Shown here: positions 16,463 to 24,838 of the stretch, piece after piece
How positions within the stretch are numbered: the stretch's first letter is position 1
How the letters are laid out: every line of letters starts with the position of its first letter
DNA from: Nonomuraea cavernae
GTDB taxonomy: Bacteria > Actinomycetota > Actinomycetes > Streptosporangiales > Streptosporangiaceae
DNA: 54,386 nt
NCBI RefSeq assembly: GCF_014646355.1
Contig: NZ_BMNH01000041.1
Span: 1 to 54,386, forward strand
Direction of reading: 5' to 3'
Position numbers and translations under genes: made by a program
Notes under the pieces: model-generated
What the model saw: only the letters and a program-made list of their open reading frames with translations
Database searches by the model: none
What the model was told of the DNA's origin: nothing

Positions 16463-17319
16463 AGCTCGCCGTGGTGGGACTCGGCGCGATGGGCGGGGGC
16501 ATGGCGAAGCGCCTGCTGGAGTCCGGCTTCCCGCTCATCGTGCACAACAGGACGGCCGCCAAGGCCGATCCGTTGCGCCAGGCCGGGGCCCGGTGGGCGC
16601 CCCAGCCGCAGGACGTCGCCCGCGACAGCGACGTCGTCCTGCTCAGCCTCGCCGACGAGAAGGCCGTGGAGCAGACGCTGTTCGAGCGGATGCTGCCGGC
16701 GCTCAAGCCCGGCACCGTGGTCGTCGACACCACCACGGTCTCGGCGGCGTACGCCGCCGCGGCGGCCGAGCGGCTGACCGCCCACGGGATACGCCGCGTG
16801 GAGCTGTGCCTGATCGGCAACCCGGTCATGGCCGAGCAGGGCCGGCTGCGCCTGTTCGCGGCCGGTGACCAGCGCGACGTGGCCGAGATCGAACACGTCC
16901 TGACGGCCATCGGAGGGGAGCTGCGCTATCTGGGCCCGCCCGGCATGGCGTGCACCATGAAGCTCGCCTTCAACCTGCTGCTCGGCGTCCAGACCGTGGG
17001 CCTGGCCGAGGCGGTGGCCCTCGGTGTGCGGGCGGGACTCGACCGCACCATGCTGATCAACGCGATCACGGGCAGCGCGTTCTGCTCGCCGGCCCTGGCC
17101 TTCCGCGCCGGCTACATGCGGGACGGCTGCTACGAGCCCGCCGCCTTCCGCGCCCAGCTCATGGCGAAGGACCTGCGGCTGGCCATCTCGGACGCGGCGT
17201 CGGGCGGGCTGACCCTGCCGGTGTGCTCGCGCGCGGCGGAACGGCTGGACGAGGTGGTCGCCGCGGGCCGGGGCGACGAGGACAGCGCGGTGGTCGTGGA
17301 GACCGCCATGGCCTCCTGA
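16459..17319 (+). CDS. NAD(P)-dependent beta-hydroxyacid-dehydrogenase-like oxidoreductase
   Basis: The 286-residue protein has the 6-phosphogluconate/3-hydroxyisobutyrate dehydrogenase layout: MKLAVVGLGAMGGGMAKRL with an intact dinucleotide motif, VVLLSLADEKAVEQ, GTVVVDTTTVS, the Lys-Asn region in CTMKLAFNLLLG and an all-helical C-terminal half. The substrate loop that normally reads DAPVSGG is replaced by ELCLIGNPVMAEQG, so the usual hydroxyacid is unlikely to be the substrate and a polyketide or sugar intermediate is possible. The start is GTG at 16459, overlapping the previous stop. A 6-bp gap separates it from the dehydratase gene. Confidence 0.8.
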   Translation: MKLAVVGLGAMGGGMAKRLLESGFPLIVHNRTAAKADPLRQAGARWAPQPQDVARDSDVVLLSLADEKAVEQTLFERMLPALKPGTVVVDTTTVSAAYAAAAAERLTAHGIRRVELCLIGNPVMAEQGRLRLFAAGDQRDVAEIEHVLTAIGGELRYLGPPGMACTMKLAFNLLLGVQTVGLAEAVALGVRAGLDRTMLINAITGSAFCSPALAFRAGYMRDGCYEPAAFRAQLMAKDLRLAISDAASGGLTLPVCSRAAERLDEVVAAGRGDEDSAVVVETAMAS

Positions 17320-17325
17320 GCGGCC

Positions 17326-18264
17326 ATGAGGATCCTCGTCACCGGCGGGGCCGGGTTCATCGGCTCCCACTTCGCCCGCATCGCCGCCGCGGAGCGGATC
17401 ACGGTGCTCGACCGGCTCACCTACGCCGCGGACCTGGCGAACCTGGACGGAGTCGCCTGCGACGTCGTCGAGGGCGACATCTGCGACGCCGGCCTGCTCA
17501 GCCGGGTGGTGCCCGGTCACGACCTGGTGGTCAACTTCGCGGCCGAGTCGCACGTGGACCGGTCGATCGAGGGGGCCGCGGAGTTCGTCCGCACCAACGT
17601 GCTCGGCGTCCAGGCGCTCATGCGGGCCTGCCTGGACGCCGGGACCCCCAAGGTGGTGCACGTGTCCACCGACGAGGTGTACGGCAGCATCGAGTCGGGC
17701 TCGTGGCGCGAGGACGCGCCGCTGCGGCCGCGCTCGCCGTACGCGGCGAGCAAGGCGGGCGGCGACCTGATCGCCCTGGCCGACGCGACGACGCACGGCC
17801 TGCCCGTCGTCATCACCAGGTGCGGCAACACCTACGGACCCCGCCAGTACCCCGAGAAGATCATCCCCCTGTTCGTCACGAACCTGCTCACCGGCCGCAG
17901 GCTCCCCCTCTACGGCGACGGGGGCAACGTCCGGGAATGGATCCACGTGGACGACCACTGCCGGGCCATCCTGCTGGTCGCCGAGCGGGGGGTGCCGGGC
18001 GAGGTCTACCACGTGGCGGGCAGCGCCCAGCTCACCAACGTGGAGCTCACCGGGCGCCTGCTCGCCGCCCTGGGCGCCGACTGGGACATGGTCGAACGGG
18101 TGGCCGACAGGAAGGGGCACGACCGTCGCTACTCGCTGGACGACGCCAAGCTGCGCGCTCTCGGCTACCGCCCGAGCGTCGGCCTGGAGGAGGGCCTGGC
18201 CGAGACCGTCCGCTGGTACGCCGACAACCCGTCCTGGTGGAAGGACAAGCCCCCGACCGGCTAG
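17326..18264 (+). CDS. dTDP-glucose 4,6-dehydratase-like enzyme
   Basis: The 312-residue extended SDR has VTGGAGFIGSHFA near the start, NFAAESHVDRS near residue 70, VHVSTDEVYGS near residue 112 (the Thr-Asp-Glu triad of RmlB), the SPYAASKAGGDLI catalytic Tyr/Lys, GNTYGPRQYPEK, and a C-terminal RRYSLDDAKLRALGY. It converts dTDP-glucose to the 4-keto-6-deoxy sugar, the entry step to deoxysugars used by the two glycosyltransferases. It closes the operon. No nucleotidylyltransferase, epimerase, aminotransferase or sugar reductase gene is in the window, so the rest of the pathway must be elsewhere. Confidence 0.9.
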   Translation: MRILVTGGAGFIGSHFARIAAAERITVLDRLTYAADLANLDGVACDVVEGDICDAGLLSRVVPGHDLVVNFAAESHVDRSIEGAAEFVRTNVLGVQALMRACLDAGTPKVVHVSTDEVYGSIESGSWREDAPLRPRSPYAASKAGGDLIALADATTHGLPVVITRCGNTYGPRQYPEKIIPLFVTNLLTGRRLPLYGDGGNVREWIHVDDHCRAILLVAERGVPGEVYHVAGSAQLTNVELTGRLLAALGADWDMVERVADRKGHDRRYSLDDAKLRALGYRPSVGLEEGLAETVRWYADNPSWWKDKPPTG

Positions 18265-18534
18265 CGGTGAACGATCCGCTCGCAGGAGTACGGCATCCAG
18301 GTTCGCAAGGCGATGCGGTCGAGCCGAGGCTGACGGCGGCCAGGTGCGGCGCGCTCTGGATCAGGCTGGGCAGCACCGCCAGGCGCCTGTCCGCTTATGC
18401 CGTGTTTCCTTCCTATTTGGCCCCGGTGAGACCGGGGCCATTTCATTCCCGCCGCTCGTCAGGCCGAGTCGTTCCGGCCGGACGTCGCCCCGCTGCGGCA
18501 CCCTGGCGAGCACGGGCAGTGAGGAGGGAGAACC
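18265..18534. other. 270-bp intergenic region after the polyketide operon
   Basis: No coding frame is convincing here. The stretch holds a terminator-like hairpin at 18419-18439 and, at its right end, the ribosome site GTGAGGAGGGAG of the next gene. It probably marks the right boundary of the polyketide cluster. Confidence 0.6.
18419..18439 (+). terminator. terminator hairpin between the PKS operon and the next gene
   Basis: A perfect 9-base stem (GGCCCCGGT / ACCGGGGCC) with a 3-base GAG loop is followed by ATTTCATT. It lies 155 bp after the dehydratase stop and about 95 bp before the next start. Confidence 0.65.
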
Positions 18535-19320
18535 ATGCACGACGAACACGACCACCCCGCACCCTCACCCGAAGAACCTCTGCCGATGCGGCGCCCGCCG
18601 GGCGATCCGCCCCGTCGGCGGCCGGTCAGGCTGGCCGGCGGAGCCGAGTCCTTCGGCTGGCGAACGTACTCGACTCCGACCCCACCGGAGCGACCGTCAC
18701 CACGGGACCGGGACCGCCGGACCAGACCGGCGGTCATCGCCGGCTTCGTGGCCTGCGTGGCTCTGGGCATCTGGTCGACCGCCTGGGGCACGGACACCAC
18801 CTCCCCGGGGACGGGGACCGCCATGGCGCCGACACCCTACCCGCGCGTGACGGAACGCACGGCCGTGCCCGCCTCGTCACCGAGCCCCACGGTCACGGCC
18901 CGCCCGCGCTCGGCCGCGTCCAGACCGAGACCCAAGGCACCGACCCGTGGGAAGACCTCGTCCGAGCGGGCCCACCGTACGGAGAACCGCACAGAGAACC
19001 GTACGGAGAACCGATCCGACGTTCGTACGGAGAGCCGGAGGCAGAACCACACGGAGAGCCGGACGGCGAGCAGGGCGGAGAACCGGGCCGTGCCACGCCG
19101 ACGGCATGAGAACGACCCCGCGCGCCCGTCCGGCAGGACCGGGGTGAAGAGGCAGGTCGACCCGCCCGTGGAGGTCAGGAGCGAGGAACAGGTGCCGGCG
19201 GACGGCGGCATCGACAACGGAACACCCCCGATGTTCGCCGAGAAGTGCGACGAACTGTTCCCGCCCTCACACCCCGAGTTCCGGCTCCACAACCAGATCT
19301 GCCACCAGATGTACGGGTGA
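18535..19320 (+). CDS. single-pass membrane protein with low-complexity exposed region
   Basis: The 261-residue product has a Pro/Arg-rich cytoplasmic N-terminus of about 65 residues, one hydrophobic helix (TRPAVIAGFVACVALGIWST), then a long Pro/Ser/Thr/Arg-rich region. This includes a TENR-type repeat block (residues about 149-190) and a compact C-terminus, EKCDELFPPSHPEFRLHNQI, followed by a second cysteine. The two-cysteine tail looks like the conserved part and probably lies outside the cell. GTGAGGAGGGAGAACC precedes the ATG at 18535. Function unknown. Confidence 0.7.
   Translation: MHDEHDHPAPSPEEPLPMRRPPGDPPRRRPVRLAGGAESFGWRTYSTPTPPERPSPRDRDRRTRPAVIAGFVACVALGIWSTAWGTDTTSPGTGTAMAPTPYPRVTERTAVPASSPSPTVTARPRSAASRPRPKAPTRGKTSSERAHRTENRTENRTENRSDVRTESRRQNHTESRTASRAENRAVPRRRHENDPARPSGRTGVKRQVDPPVEVRSEEQVPADGGIDNGTPPMFAEKCDELFPPSHPEFRLHNQICHQMYG
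18979..19090 (+). repeat. in-frame 12-bp repeat (TENR block)
   Basis: Degenerate tandem units of the form ACGGAGAACCGT encode TENR TENR TENR followed by diverged copies (TESR, TASR, AENR) in the exposed region of the membrane protein. All changes keep the frame. Confidence 0.75.
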
Positions 19321-19341
19321 CCTGCGACGCTCGCCGACGTC

Positions 19342-19376
19342 CGAGGCCCCACCGGACGTGTTCCGGTGGGGCCTCG
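19342..19376. terminator. bidirectional terminator with perfect 14-bp stem
   Basis: The arm CGAGGCCCCACCGG (19342-19355) pairs perfectly with CCGGTGGGGCCTCG (19363-19376) around the 7-base loop ACGTGTT. It lies between the ends of the plus-strand membrane-protein gene (19320) and the minus-strand lyase gene (19500) and can serve both. Confidence 0.75.
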
Positions 19377-19499
19377 ACGCGCGCCTCCGGGAAGATCTCC
19401 GGCAGGATGATGCCGGCCCCGTGGTGACGTCCTTGCCGCCGAGGGACCGGTCGGTGAGGAACAGCGGCAGATGCCAGACGGCCCGGACGACGGCCGTCG

Positions 19500-22046
19500 T
19501 CAGCGCAGGGTGGCGGTGAAAGTGCGGCCGTGGGCGTGCCGGGTGGTGGCCTGGACCAAGGTGCCGCCCGGCACGCGGCGTACCGTCACTCCCTCGTCGG
19601 CCGCGCCCAGGCGGAGGGGAGCACCGAGCAGGACGACCGTGACGCGGTCGCGGTGCATGGTGGGGTCGGACAGGGCGACGGCCGTGCGCTCGCCTGACCG
19701 GACGATGACCGAGGCGGGGCCGTCGACGAGCAGGCGCCCGGCGCGGCGCGGGCCGTCGGTGAAGACGTTGGCGGCGACGATCCCGAGGTCCCGGTGCCTG
19801 ATCGCCTGCACGTGCCGGTCGTTGGCCAGGACGGTCAGCGGGCCGTCCGCGTAGCCGCGCAGGCGGGTCTCGGTGGCGTTCGGGACCAGGGCGTAGGCGA
19901 GGGCGGGGACGCCGCCGGCGGCGGGATGGGTGACGGTGGCGGTGAAGACGTTCTTGGTCACGCTGGTGTCGGGGTTGGACGCGCGGACGACTCTGCGGCT
20001 GCGGGTCACCGTCTCCACACCGGCCGCCACGGGCTGCCTGGTGAGGAAGGCGTAGCCGATCGCGGTGCCGCGGGTGGCGTTGGCGTAGCGCAGCCAGCGC
20101 GGCGGCGTGCCGTCGCCCGCCTGCCAGGCCCCGCCGCGCCAGCCCTCGCCGGTGAGCCCGATCGCGTCGGCGGGAGCGGCGATGCGGCTGTCCACGGTGG
20201 TCACGGCGTCGCGGCCGCCCTGACCGGAGACGTTCGCGGCCAGCACCACGATCTCGTCGTCGAGCATGAACCAGGACTTCGTCGCGCGGGCGTTGCGGTA
20301 GGCGACGAAGTCGTCGGGCAGGAGGCCCGCCTGTTCGGCGGTGTAGGCGGCGTCGTCGGACTGGACCATGCCGGCCGCGCCGTACGCGCCGAGGGTTGCG
20401 CCGCCGGAGAAGGAGGCGCCCGCGCGGGGGAAGTACACGTAGGTGTTCTGGGACTCCGAGGAGGAGGTGAAGTTCAGCGGGTGCCCCGGGTTCTCGTACC
20501 AGAACCGGCCGTACAGCTCGGGGATCGTGCGCCGCTCCTCCGCGGGCGCGGTGACCCCGGCCAGCCGGTACGGCGAGACGGTCGTGTAGTAGTCGACGCC
20601 GAAGACCTCGCGCTGGTCCTCGCCCGCCAGGTAGAGGTAGTAGGCGCCGTGGCCCTGGAACCACGGCAGGAGGTTCTCGCCGTTCATGTACTCGTACGCG
20701 CTGATCCGCTCGGAGCTGCGCGCCAGGGCGAAGGCGTAGCCGGGGCGGCGGTGGACGGTCCGGTCCATGGAGTTGAACGCCACCGAACGCTCGGGCGGGT
20801 TCAGGTCGGCGGGCGGGAGGGCGGAGTCGGCGCGGATGGCCGTGTATCGGGCGACGCTGACCGGGGAGACGAAGGCGGACGTGTCGGCGGCCGGCAGGAA
20901 CCTGACGTACTTCTTCAACGCCAGAGCGTCGGCGCTCGACGCGTGGTCGGCGAGGTCGGCGACGGCCTCCACGATCACCCCGACGTCGGCGTAGCCGGTG
21001 GTGGCGCGCGAGACCGCCCGCCCCTTGACGATCTCCATCATCCACCCCTCGAAGATCAGCGGGGCGAAGCCGTCGGCGATCCAGCGGCACACCACGCCGG
21101 CCAGGTCGGCCGAGCCGCCGCTCGTCACCCCCTCCAGCGTCTTGAGGGTCTGCACGACGCGGGTGAGCAGGACGCGCCCGTAGGAGCCGGTGTAGGCGAC
21201 CGAGTGGTGCTGGATGAAGGAGCCGTCGCGGTAGTGGCCGTCGGTGACGCCGTGCCGGAGGTCGTAGGGGTCGATCGTGGCGAAGACGGTGGCCTGGTCG
21301 GAGATCGCCTTGCCGACGCGGGCGTCGTCGCCGGTGAGCGCGCCCTGCAGCATCCGGTTGGCGGTGATGTCGGCGAGGTTGGCCCCGGTGTGGAAGCGCG
21401 AGTCGAGGTCGACGTCGCCGTCCCTGCCGTTGCGTAAGTAGGCGTCCATCGAGGCGACGTAGGTCGCCGTCAGCTCGGGCCGCTCCTGCCGCACCCGTTC
21501 GGCCAGCAGGGCCAGCGTCCTGCTCACGTGGGTGGGGATGCCGATCTCCCAGGTGTGCCAGTTGCCGTAGTAGCCCGCCGACTGGTCGCCGTAGTGGCGC
21601 TCGTGCAGCCACACCAGCCCGTCGACGACCCGCCGCTGGACGGCGATGTCCTCGGCGAGCGCGCCGCCCGGCGTGCGGGTCGCGAGCGCGATCTCGTACA
21701 GATACTGGAACGCCAGCCGCAGGTTGGCGTCGTCGGCGCCGAGCGGCAGGCCGGCGAACAGCTGACCGTCGCCCGCCTGGTCCATGGCGGTCAGCCGCTG
21801 CGTGGCGGTGCGGAGGATCGCGGCGAGCTTGCCGGCGACCTCGGGCCGGGCATTGACGTCAGGAGTCCCCGCGAGCATCGCCACGGTGTTGGCCAGCAGC
21901 CGCGCGTGATCGACCCCCGCCGCGGCACGCGCGGGGGAGCCCGCCAGGCCGAGCAGGCCGGTTACCGGGAGCGTTGCGGGGAGCAGGGAGAGAACCTGGC
22001 GACGGGACAGGTGCGGCACGACGTGCTCCAAGCGGCTGGAGGGCAT
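19500..22046 (-). CDS. secreted polysaccharide lyase family 8 (hyaluronate/chondroitin/xanthan lyase type)
   Basis: The 848-residue enzyme begins with a twin-arginine signal (LSRRQVLSLLPATLPVTGLL, cleavage near ARAAAG), so it is probably Tat-exported. The helical toroid domain carries YYGNWHTWEIGIPTHVSRTL near residue 160 (catalytic Asn) and DGSFIQHHSVAYTGSYGRVL near residue 275 (catalytic His and Tyr). The central and C-terminal beta-sandwich domains include MNGENLLPWFQGHGAYYLY and NPGHPLNFTSSS. The family cleaves uronic-acid polysaccharides by beta-elimination; the exact substrate is not readable. The gene stands alone, ending at a strong bidirectional terminator, with the aldo/keto reductase gene 15 bp upstream on the same strand. 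GTG codons just inside the ATG at 22046 are alternative starts. Confidence 0.9.
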   Translation of the reverse strand: MPSSRLEHVVPHLSRRQVLSLLPATLPVTGLLGLAGSPARAAAGVDHARLLANTVAMLAGTPDVNARPEVAGKLAAILRTATQRLTAMDQAGDGQLFAGLPLGADDANLRLAFQYLYEIALATRTPGGALAEDIAVQRRVVDGLVWLHERHYGDQSAGYYGNWHTWEIGIPTHVSRTLALLAERVRQERPELTATYVASMDAYLRNGRDGDVDLDSRFHTGANLADITANRMLQGALTGDDARVGKAISDQATVFATIDPYDLRHGVTDGHYRDGSFIQHHSVAYTGSYGRVLLTRVVQTLKTLEGVTSGGSADLAGVVCRWIADGFAPLIFEGWMMEIVKGRAVSRATTGYADVGVIVEAVADLADHASSADALALKKYVRFLPAADTSAFVSPVSVARYTAIRADSALPPADLNPPERSVAFNSMDRTVHRRPGYAFALARSSERISAYEYMNGENLLPWFQGHGAYYLYLAGEDQREVFGVDYYTTVSPYRLAGVTAPAEERRTIPELYGRFWYENPGHPLNFTSSSESQNTYVYFPRAGASFSGGATLGAYGAAGMVQSDDAAYTAEQAGLLPDDFVAYRNARATKSWFMLDDEIVVLAANVSGQGGRDAVTTVDSRIAAPADAIGLTGEGWRGGAWQAGDGTPPRWLRYANATRGTAIGYAFLTRQPVAAGVETVTRSRRVVRASNPDTSVTKNVFTATVTHPAAGGVPALAYALVPNATETRLRGYADGPLTVLANDRHVQAIRHRDLGIVAANVFTDGPRRAGRLLVDGPASVIVRSGERTAVALSDPTMHRDRVTVVLLGAPLRLGAADEGVTVRRVPGGTLVQATTRHAHGRTFTATLR

Positions 22047-22061
22047 GCCCAGCCTAAACGA

Positions 22062-23015
22062 TCACTGCCATTTCAACGAGCCCCTTGTCGCCCAGTAGGT
22101 CTCGGGCTCCTCGGCCAGTACGGCGAGCCGTTCGTCCAGCTCGGCGTCCCAGCCGACGCCGGTCGCGGTCAGATTGCTGTGGAGTTGCTCCACCGAGGCG
22201 GCGCCGCTCAGCACCACGCCGGCCCATGGCCGAGCCAGGATGGCGGCCAGGGCCAGGGCGTCCGGGGTGAGCCCCCGTTCGCGGGCGACGGCGGCGAGGA
22301 CGCGCGGGGCGGCACGGGCGGTCAGCCGGCCGTTCGCCACGCCCTCCTTGACGATCACGCCCAGGCCGGACCCGTGCGCCCTGGCCAGTGCCGGGCCGGC
22401 GGACCGTTCGAGCAGGTTCCAGGTCGCCTGGACCGTGTCGAACAGGCCCAGCTCGAGAGCCCGGTCGATGGTGCCGGCCTGACGAGGACCGGTCGTGGAC
22501 AGGCCGACCGCCACGCCCGCGGCGCGTAGTTCGCGCAGCTCGGCCAGGACGTCCTCGTCGTCGAGCACGCCGCTCTCCAGGGTCGCGGAGTGGATCTGGT
22601 ACAGCGACAGGTGCTCGCCCAGCAGGTCGCGGGACTCGCCGAGCTGGCGCCGGAACCGGCCGGCCGACAGCTCCTTCACCTCGTGCACGTCGGCGTCCGT
22701 CCGCCAGCCGCCGACGTAGGCGTACCCCCACTTCGATCCCACGGTCACGGCCCCGGGAGCGATGGCGCGCTCGCGCAGCCAGCCGGCCAGGAACTCCTCC
22801 GCGCGGCCGTAGGAGCGCGCCACGTCGAAGTAGCGCACACCGGCCGCCCACGCCGCGTCCAGCACCGCCCAGCTCCTGACCCGCAGCGCGGCGATGCCGC
22901 GATCAGCGCCGAGATCCTCCGCCCGGCCCAGCGTGATGTAGGCCGGGCGGCCGAGCGCGGCCAGCCCGACACCCATCGGGGTCGCCGGCAGCGGATACCG
23001 CGTGTTCGCTGTCAT
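22062..23015 (-). CDS. aldo/keto reductase
   Basis: The 317-residue TIM-barrel protein carries the aldo/keto reductase tetrad: Asp and Tyr in YFDVARSYGRAEEFLAGWL, Lys in VGSKWGY and His in YQIHSAT. The NADPH-site helix is towards the C-terminus (VLSGAASVEQLHSNL). The opening PLPATPMGVGLAALGRPAYI is normal for the family. I prefer the ATG at 23015; an in-frame GTG at 23033 would add six residues. It is upstream of, and possibly cotranscribed with, the lyase (15 bp apart). The physiological substrate is unknown. Confidence 0.85.
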   Translation of the reverse strand: MTANTRYPLPATPMGVGLAALGRPAYITLGRAEDLGADRGIAALRVRSWAVLDAAWAAGVRYFDVARSYGRAEEFLAGWLRERAIAPGAVTVGSKWGYAYVGGWRTDADVHEVKELSAGRFRRQLGESRDLLGEHLSLYQIHSATLESGVLDDEDVLAELRELRAAGVAVGLSTTGPRQAGTIDRALELGLFDTVQATWNLLERSAGPALARAHGSGLGVIVKEGVANGRLTARAAPRVLAAVARERGLTPDALALAAILARPWAGVVLSGAASVEQLHSNLTATGVGWDAELDERLAVLAEEPETYWATRGSLKWQ

Positions 23016-23069
23016 GCCGCCAGTCCACCACACGCCCTCAGGGCCGGTGTCCTCGTCCGGCGGCCGTGG

Positions 23070-23240
23070 TCAGCGCCTCGCCCCCTCCGTGCGGAAGAGC
23101 CTGTCGCGCAGGGGGGTCACCGCGTACGTGTCGCTACCGGGCAGGCGGTAGCTCATGGCGGCGGCGAAGCCGAGCCCGACGATCGGCAGGCCACCGCACC
23201 TGATCACGTGGAGGGGGTAGCTCGCCACCGTGGTGGGGCA
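23070..23240 (-). pseudogene. possible remnant of a small membrane-protein gene
   Basis: On the minus strand, the frame ending with TGA at 23070-23072 reads a protein-like segment with YPLHVIRCGGLPIVGLGF, AAAMSYRLPGSDTYAV and TPLRDRLFRTEG. Its frame is closed upstream by a TGA about 60 codons before the end, near 23250. Directly upstream, in a different frame, a hydrophobic stretch (ALVAALPVYVIALADP) looks like the continuation. Together they suggest a frameshifted membrane-protein gene. No start codon or ribosome site supports an intact gene. I do not recognise the family, and a chance reading remains possible. Confidence 0.3.
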
Positions 23241-23315
23241 ACGGATCGGCGAGCGCGATCACGTACACCGGCAAGGCCGCGACGAGGGCGCGCAGCCAGG
23301 CCGGCGGGAACCGGC

Positions 23316-23717
23316 CTAGTAGATGCGGTACTTGCGGCCGCAGTTGTCGAACTTGCCGGCCCAGCAGGTGAACGTGTACACCTTCTTGATCCCGCGACCG
23401 CTCCAGGCGCCGACGACCTTGCCGTCCCAGGCCTTGTTGAACTTGTGCCAGGAGCCGTTCTGGTAGTACTCGAACCACACCCAGGCCTTCTTGCCGCCGC
23501 GCTTGTCCACTCCGTGCCACTTCGTGAAGACCTTGCCGTGGCTCTTCCACGTCTTGCCGAACGTGTAGGCCTTGTGGTCGCTGGAGAAGACCTTCCCCCA
23601 GTTCCCGGAGGACTGCGACACGGTGGTGGTGGCGGCCTGGGCGGCAGCCGGGCTGAGGGCGAGGCCGGTGACGGCCATCGATCCGGCCAGGGCCGCGATC
23701 GCAAGGGTCTTACGCAT
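23316..23717 (-). CDS. small secreted aromatic-rich protein
   Basis: The 133-residue product has a clear Sec signal peptide (MRKTLAIAALAGSMAVTGLA, cleavage after AAAQA). The mature part of about 105 residues is Lys-, Trp- and Tyr-rich, with two cysteines near the end (FTCWAGKFDNCGRKYRIY) that could form a disulfide. GGGAGGAACCCC stands before the ATG at 23717. Similar small basic secreted proteins are common in Streptosporangiales and Streptomyces, but no function can be given. Confidence 0.8.
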   Translation of the reverse strand: MRKTLAIAALAGSMAVTGLALSPAAAQAATTTVSQSSGNWGKVFSSDHKAYTFGKTWKSHGKVFTKWHGVDKRGGKKAWVWFEYYQNGSWHKFNKAWDGKVVGAWSGRGIKKVYTFTCWAGKFDNCGRKYRIY

Positions 23718-23914
23718 GGGGTTCCTCCCGTTTTGGTGCTGCCGGTGTCGTTGTTTTGTCCGGCAGCAGGGACATTACGGAGAGGCCCGACGATCAACTG
23801 TGTACGAATCCACACATCCTGCGTGATGGGCGTCACAACTCTGCGAGACGATGACCGGCCGTCGGGCGCCCGGCGTGACGCTGAACTCGGAGCAGGCCGT
23901 CGAGTGTCCTTCGA

Positions 23915-24838
23915 TCAGCGGGAGCGCGTCGGCTGGGCAGGGGGCAGGATCTGGCGGTAGCCGGGCTGGGAGCCGCGGGGACGCCATTCGCGTGGGTAGC
24001 CGACGGACACCTCTTCGAAGGGGACGCCGTCGTGGACGGTGGTGCGGGGGATGTGCAGGTGACCGTAGACGGCGGCGGCGGCGTGGAAGCGCCGGTGCCA
24101 GTCGGCGGTCAGGTCGGTGCCGCACCAGAGGGCGAACTCCGGGTGGCGCAGCACGCGGGTCGGGTCGCGGACAAGGGGATAGTGGTTGACCAGGACCGTC
24201 GGTGGGCCGTCGGCCACCGCGGCGAGCCGGGTGACGGTCTGCCGCACCCGGGCGTGGCACCAGGCATCCCGGGTGGGGTAGGGGTCAGGGTGGAGGAGGA
24301 ACTCGTCGGAGCAGACCACGCCGACGTCGTAGGCGCGGGCGAGCGCGGCTTCCTTGGTGAAGGTGCCGTCGGGACGGAAGGTGTAGTCGTACAGCAGGAA
24401 CAGCGGCGCTATGGTGACCGGCCCGCCCGGCCCGTCCCAGAGCGGGTAGGGGTCCTCGGGGGTGGTCACGCCCAGGTCGCGGCAGAGGGTGACGAGGTGC
24501 TCGTAGCGGGCTTGGCCGCGCAGGCACACGGGATCGTCCGGCGGAGTCCACAGCTCGTGGTTGCCCGGTGTCCACACCACCTTGGCGAAGCGGGCGCTGA
24601 GCAGGCGCAGCGCCCATGCGACGTCGGCCACGTACTCGCCGACGTCACCGGCCACCAGCAGCCAGTCACCGCTCGATCGGGGACGCAACCCCTCCACGAG
24701 CCGCCGGTTCTCGGCATACCGCACGTGCAGATCGCTGATGGCCAGCAGGCTCGGCGCGGGACCCACAGGGTGAGCATAGGCTCGGCCCGGCCTGCTGTCC
24801 CCTTCCGAGAACCGCTCAGCCTCAGCCGGGCAGGACAC
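23915..24838 (-). CDS. metallophosphoesterase, PptH-like
   Basis: The protein (307 residues if it begins at the GTG at 24838) is a calcineurin-type metallophosphoesterase. The metal-site motifs appear in order: LLAISDLHVRYAEN (DxH), WLLVAGDVGEYVADVAWAL (GDxxD-like), VVWTPGNHELWTP (GNHE), TVLVNHYPL (H) and VYGHLHIPRTTVHDG (GHxH). It overlaps the PptT-like gene upstream by 17 bp. In Mycobacterium tuberculosis the neighbour of pptT, Rv2795c (PptH), removes phosphopantetheine from carrier proteins; the same pairing here suggests the same opposing activity. The start is unsure: the conserved part begins near SLLAISDL, and a GTG at 24766 would give a product closer to family length. Confidence 0.85.
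   Translation of the reverse strand: MSCPAEAERFSEGDSRPGRAYAHPVGPAPSLLAISDLHVRYAENRRLVEGLRPRSSGDWLLVAGDVGEYVADVAWALRLLSARFAKVVWTPGNHELWTPPDDPVCLRGQARYEHLVTLCRDLGVTTPEDPYPLWDGPGGPVTIAPLFLLYDYTFRPDGTFTKEAALARAYDVGVVCSDEFLLHPDPYPTRDAWCHARVRQTVTRLAAVADGPPTVLVNHYPLVRDPTRVLRHPEFALWCGTDLTADWHRRFHAAAAVYGHLHIPRTTVHDGVPFEEVSVGYPREWRPRGSQPGYRQILPPAQPTRSR

Noticed and set aside
16390..18120. Minus-strand open frame of 576 codons under the dehydrogenase and dehydratase genes
   Set aside because: Composition is that of a shadow frame, and both plus-strand genes are clearly real.
7844..18264. A hidden acyl carrier protein among the short genes (106-, 103-, 108-, 127- and 134-residue products)
   Set aside because: Each matches TcmI cyclase, ABM, SchA/CurD or cupin patterns, and none has the Asp-Ser-Leu phosphopantetheine site.
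19794..21437. Plus-strand open frame of 547 codons opposite the polysaccharide lyase
   Set aside because: The lyase frame has strong family motifs; the plus-strand product is Gly/Val/Arg-rich with no recognisable pattern.
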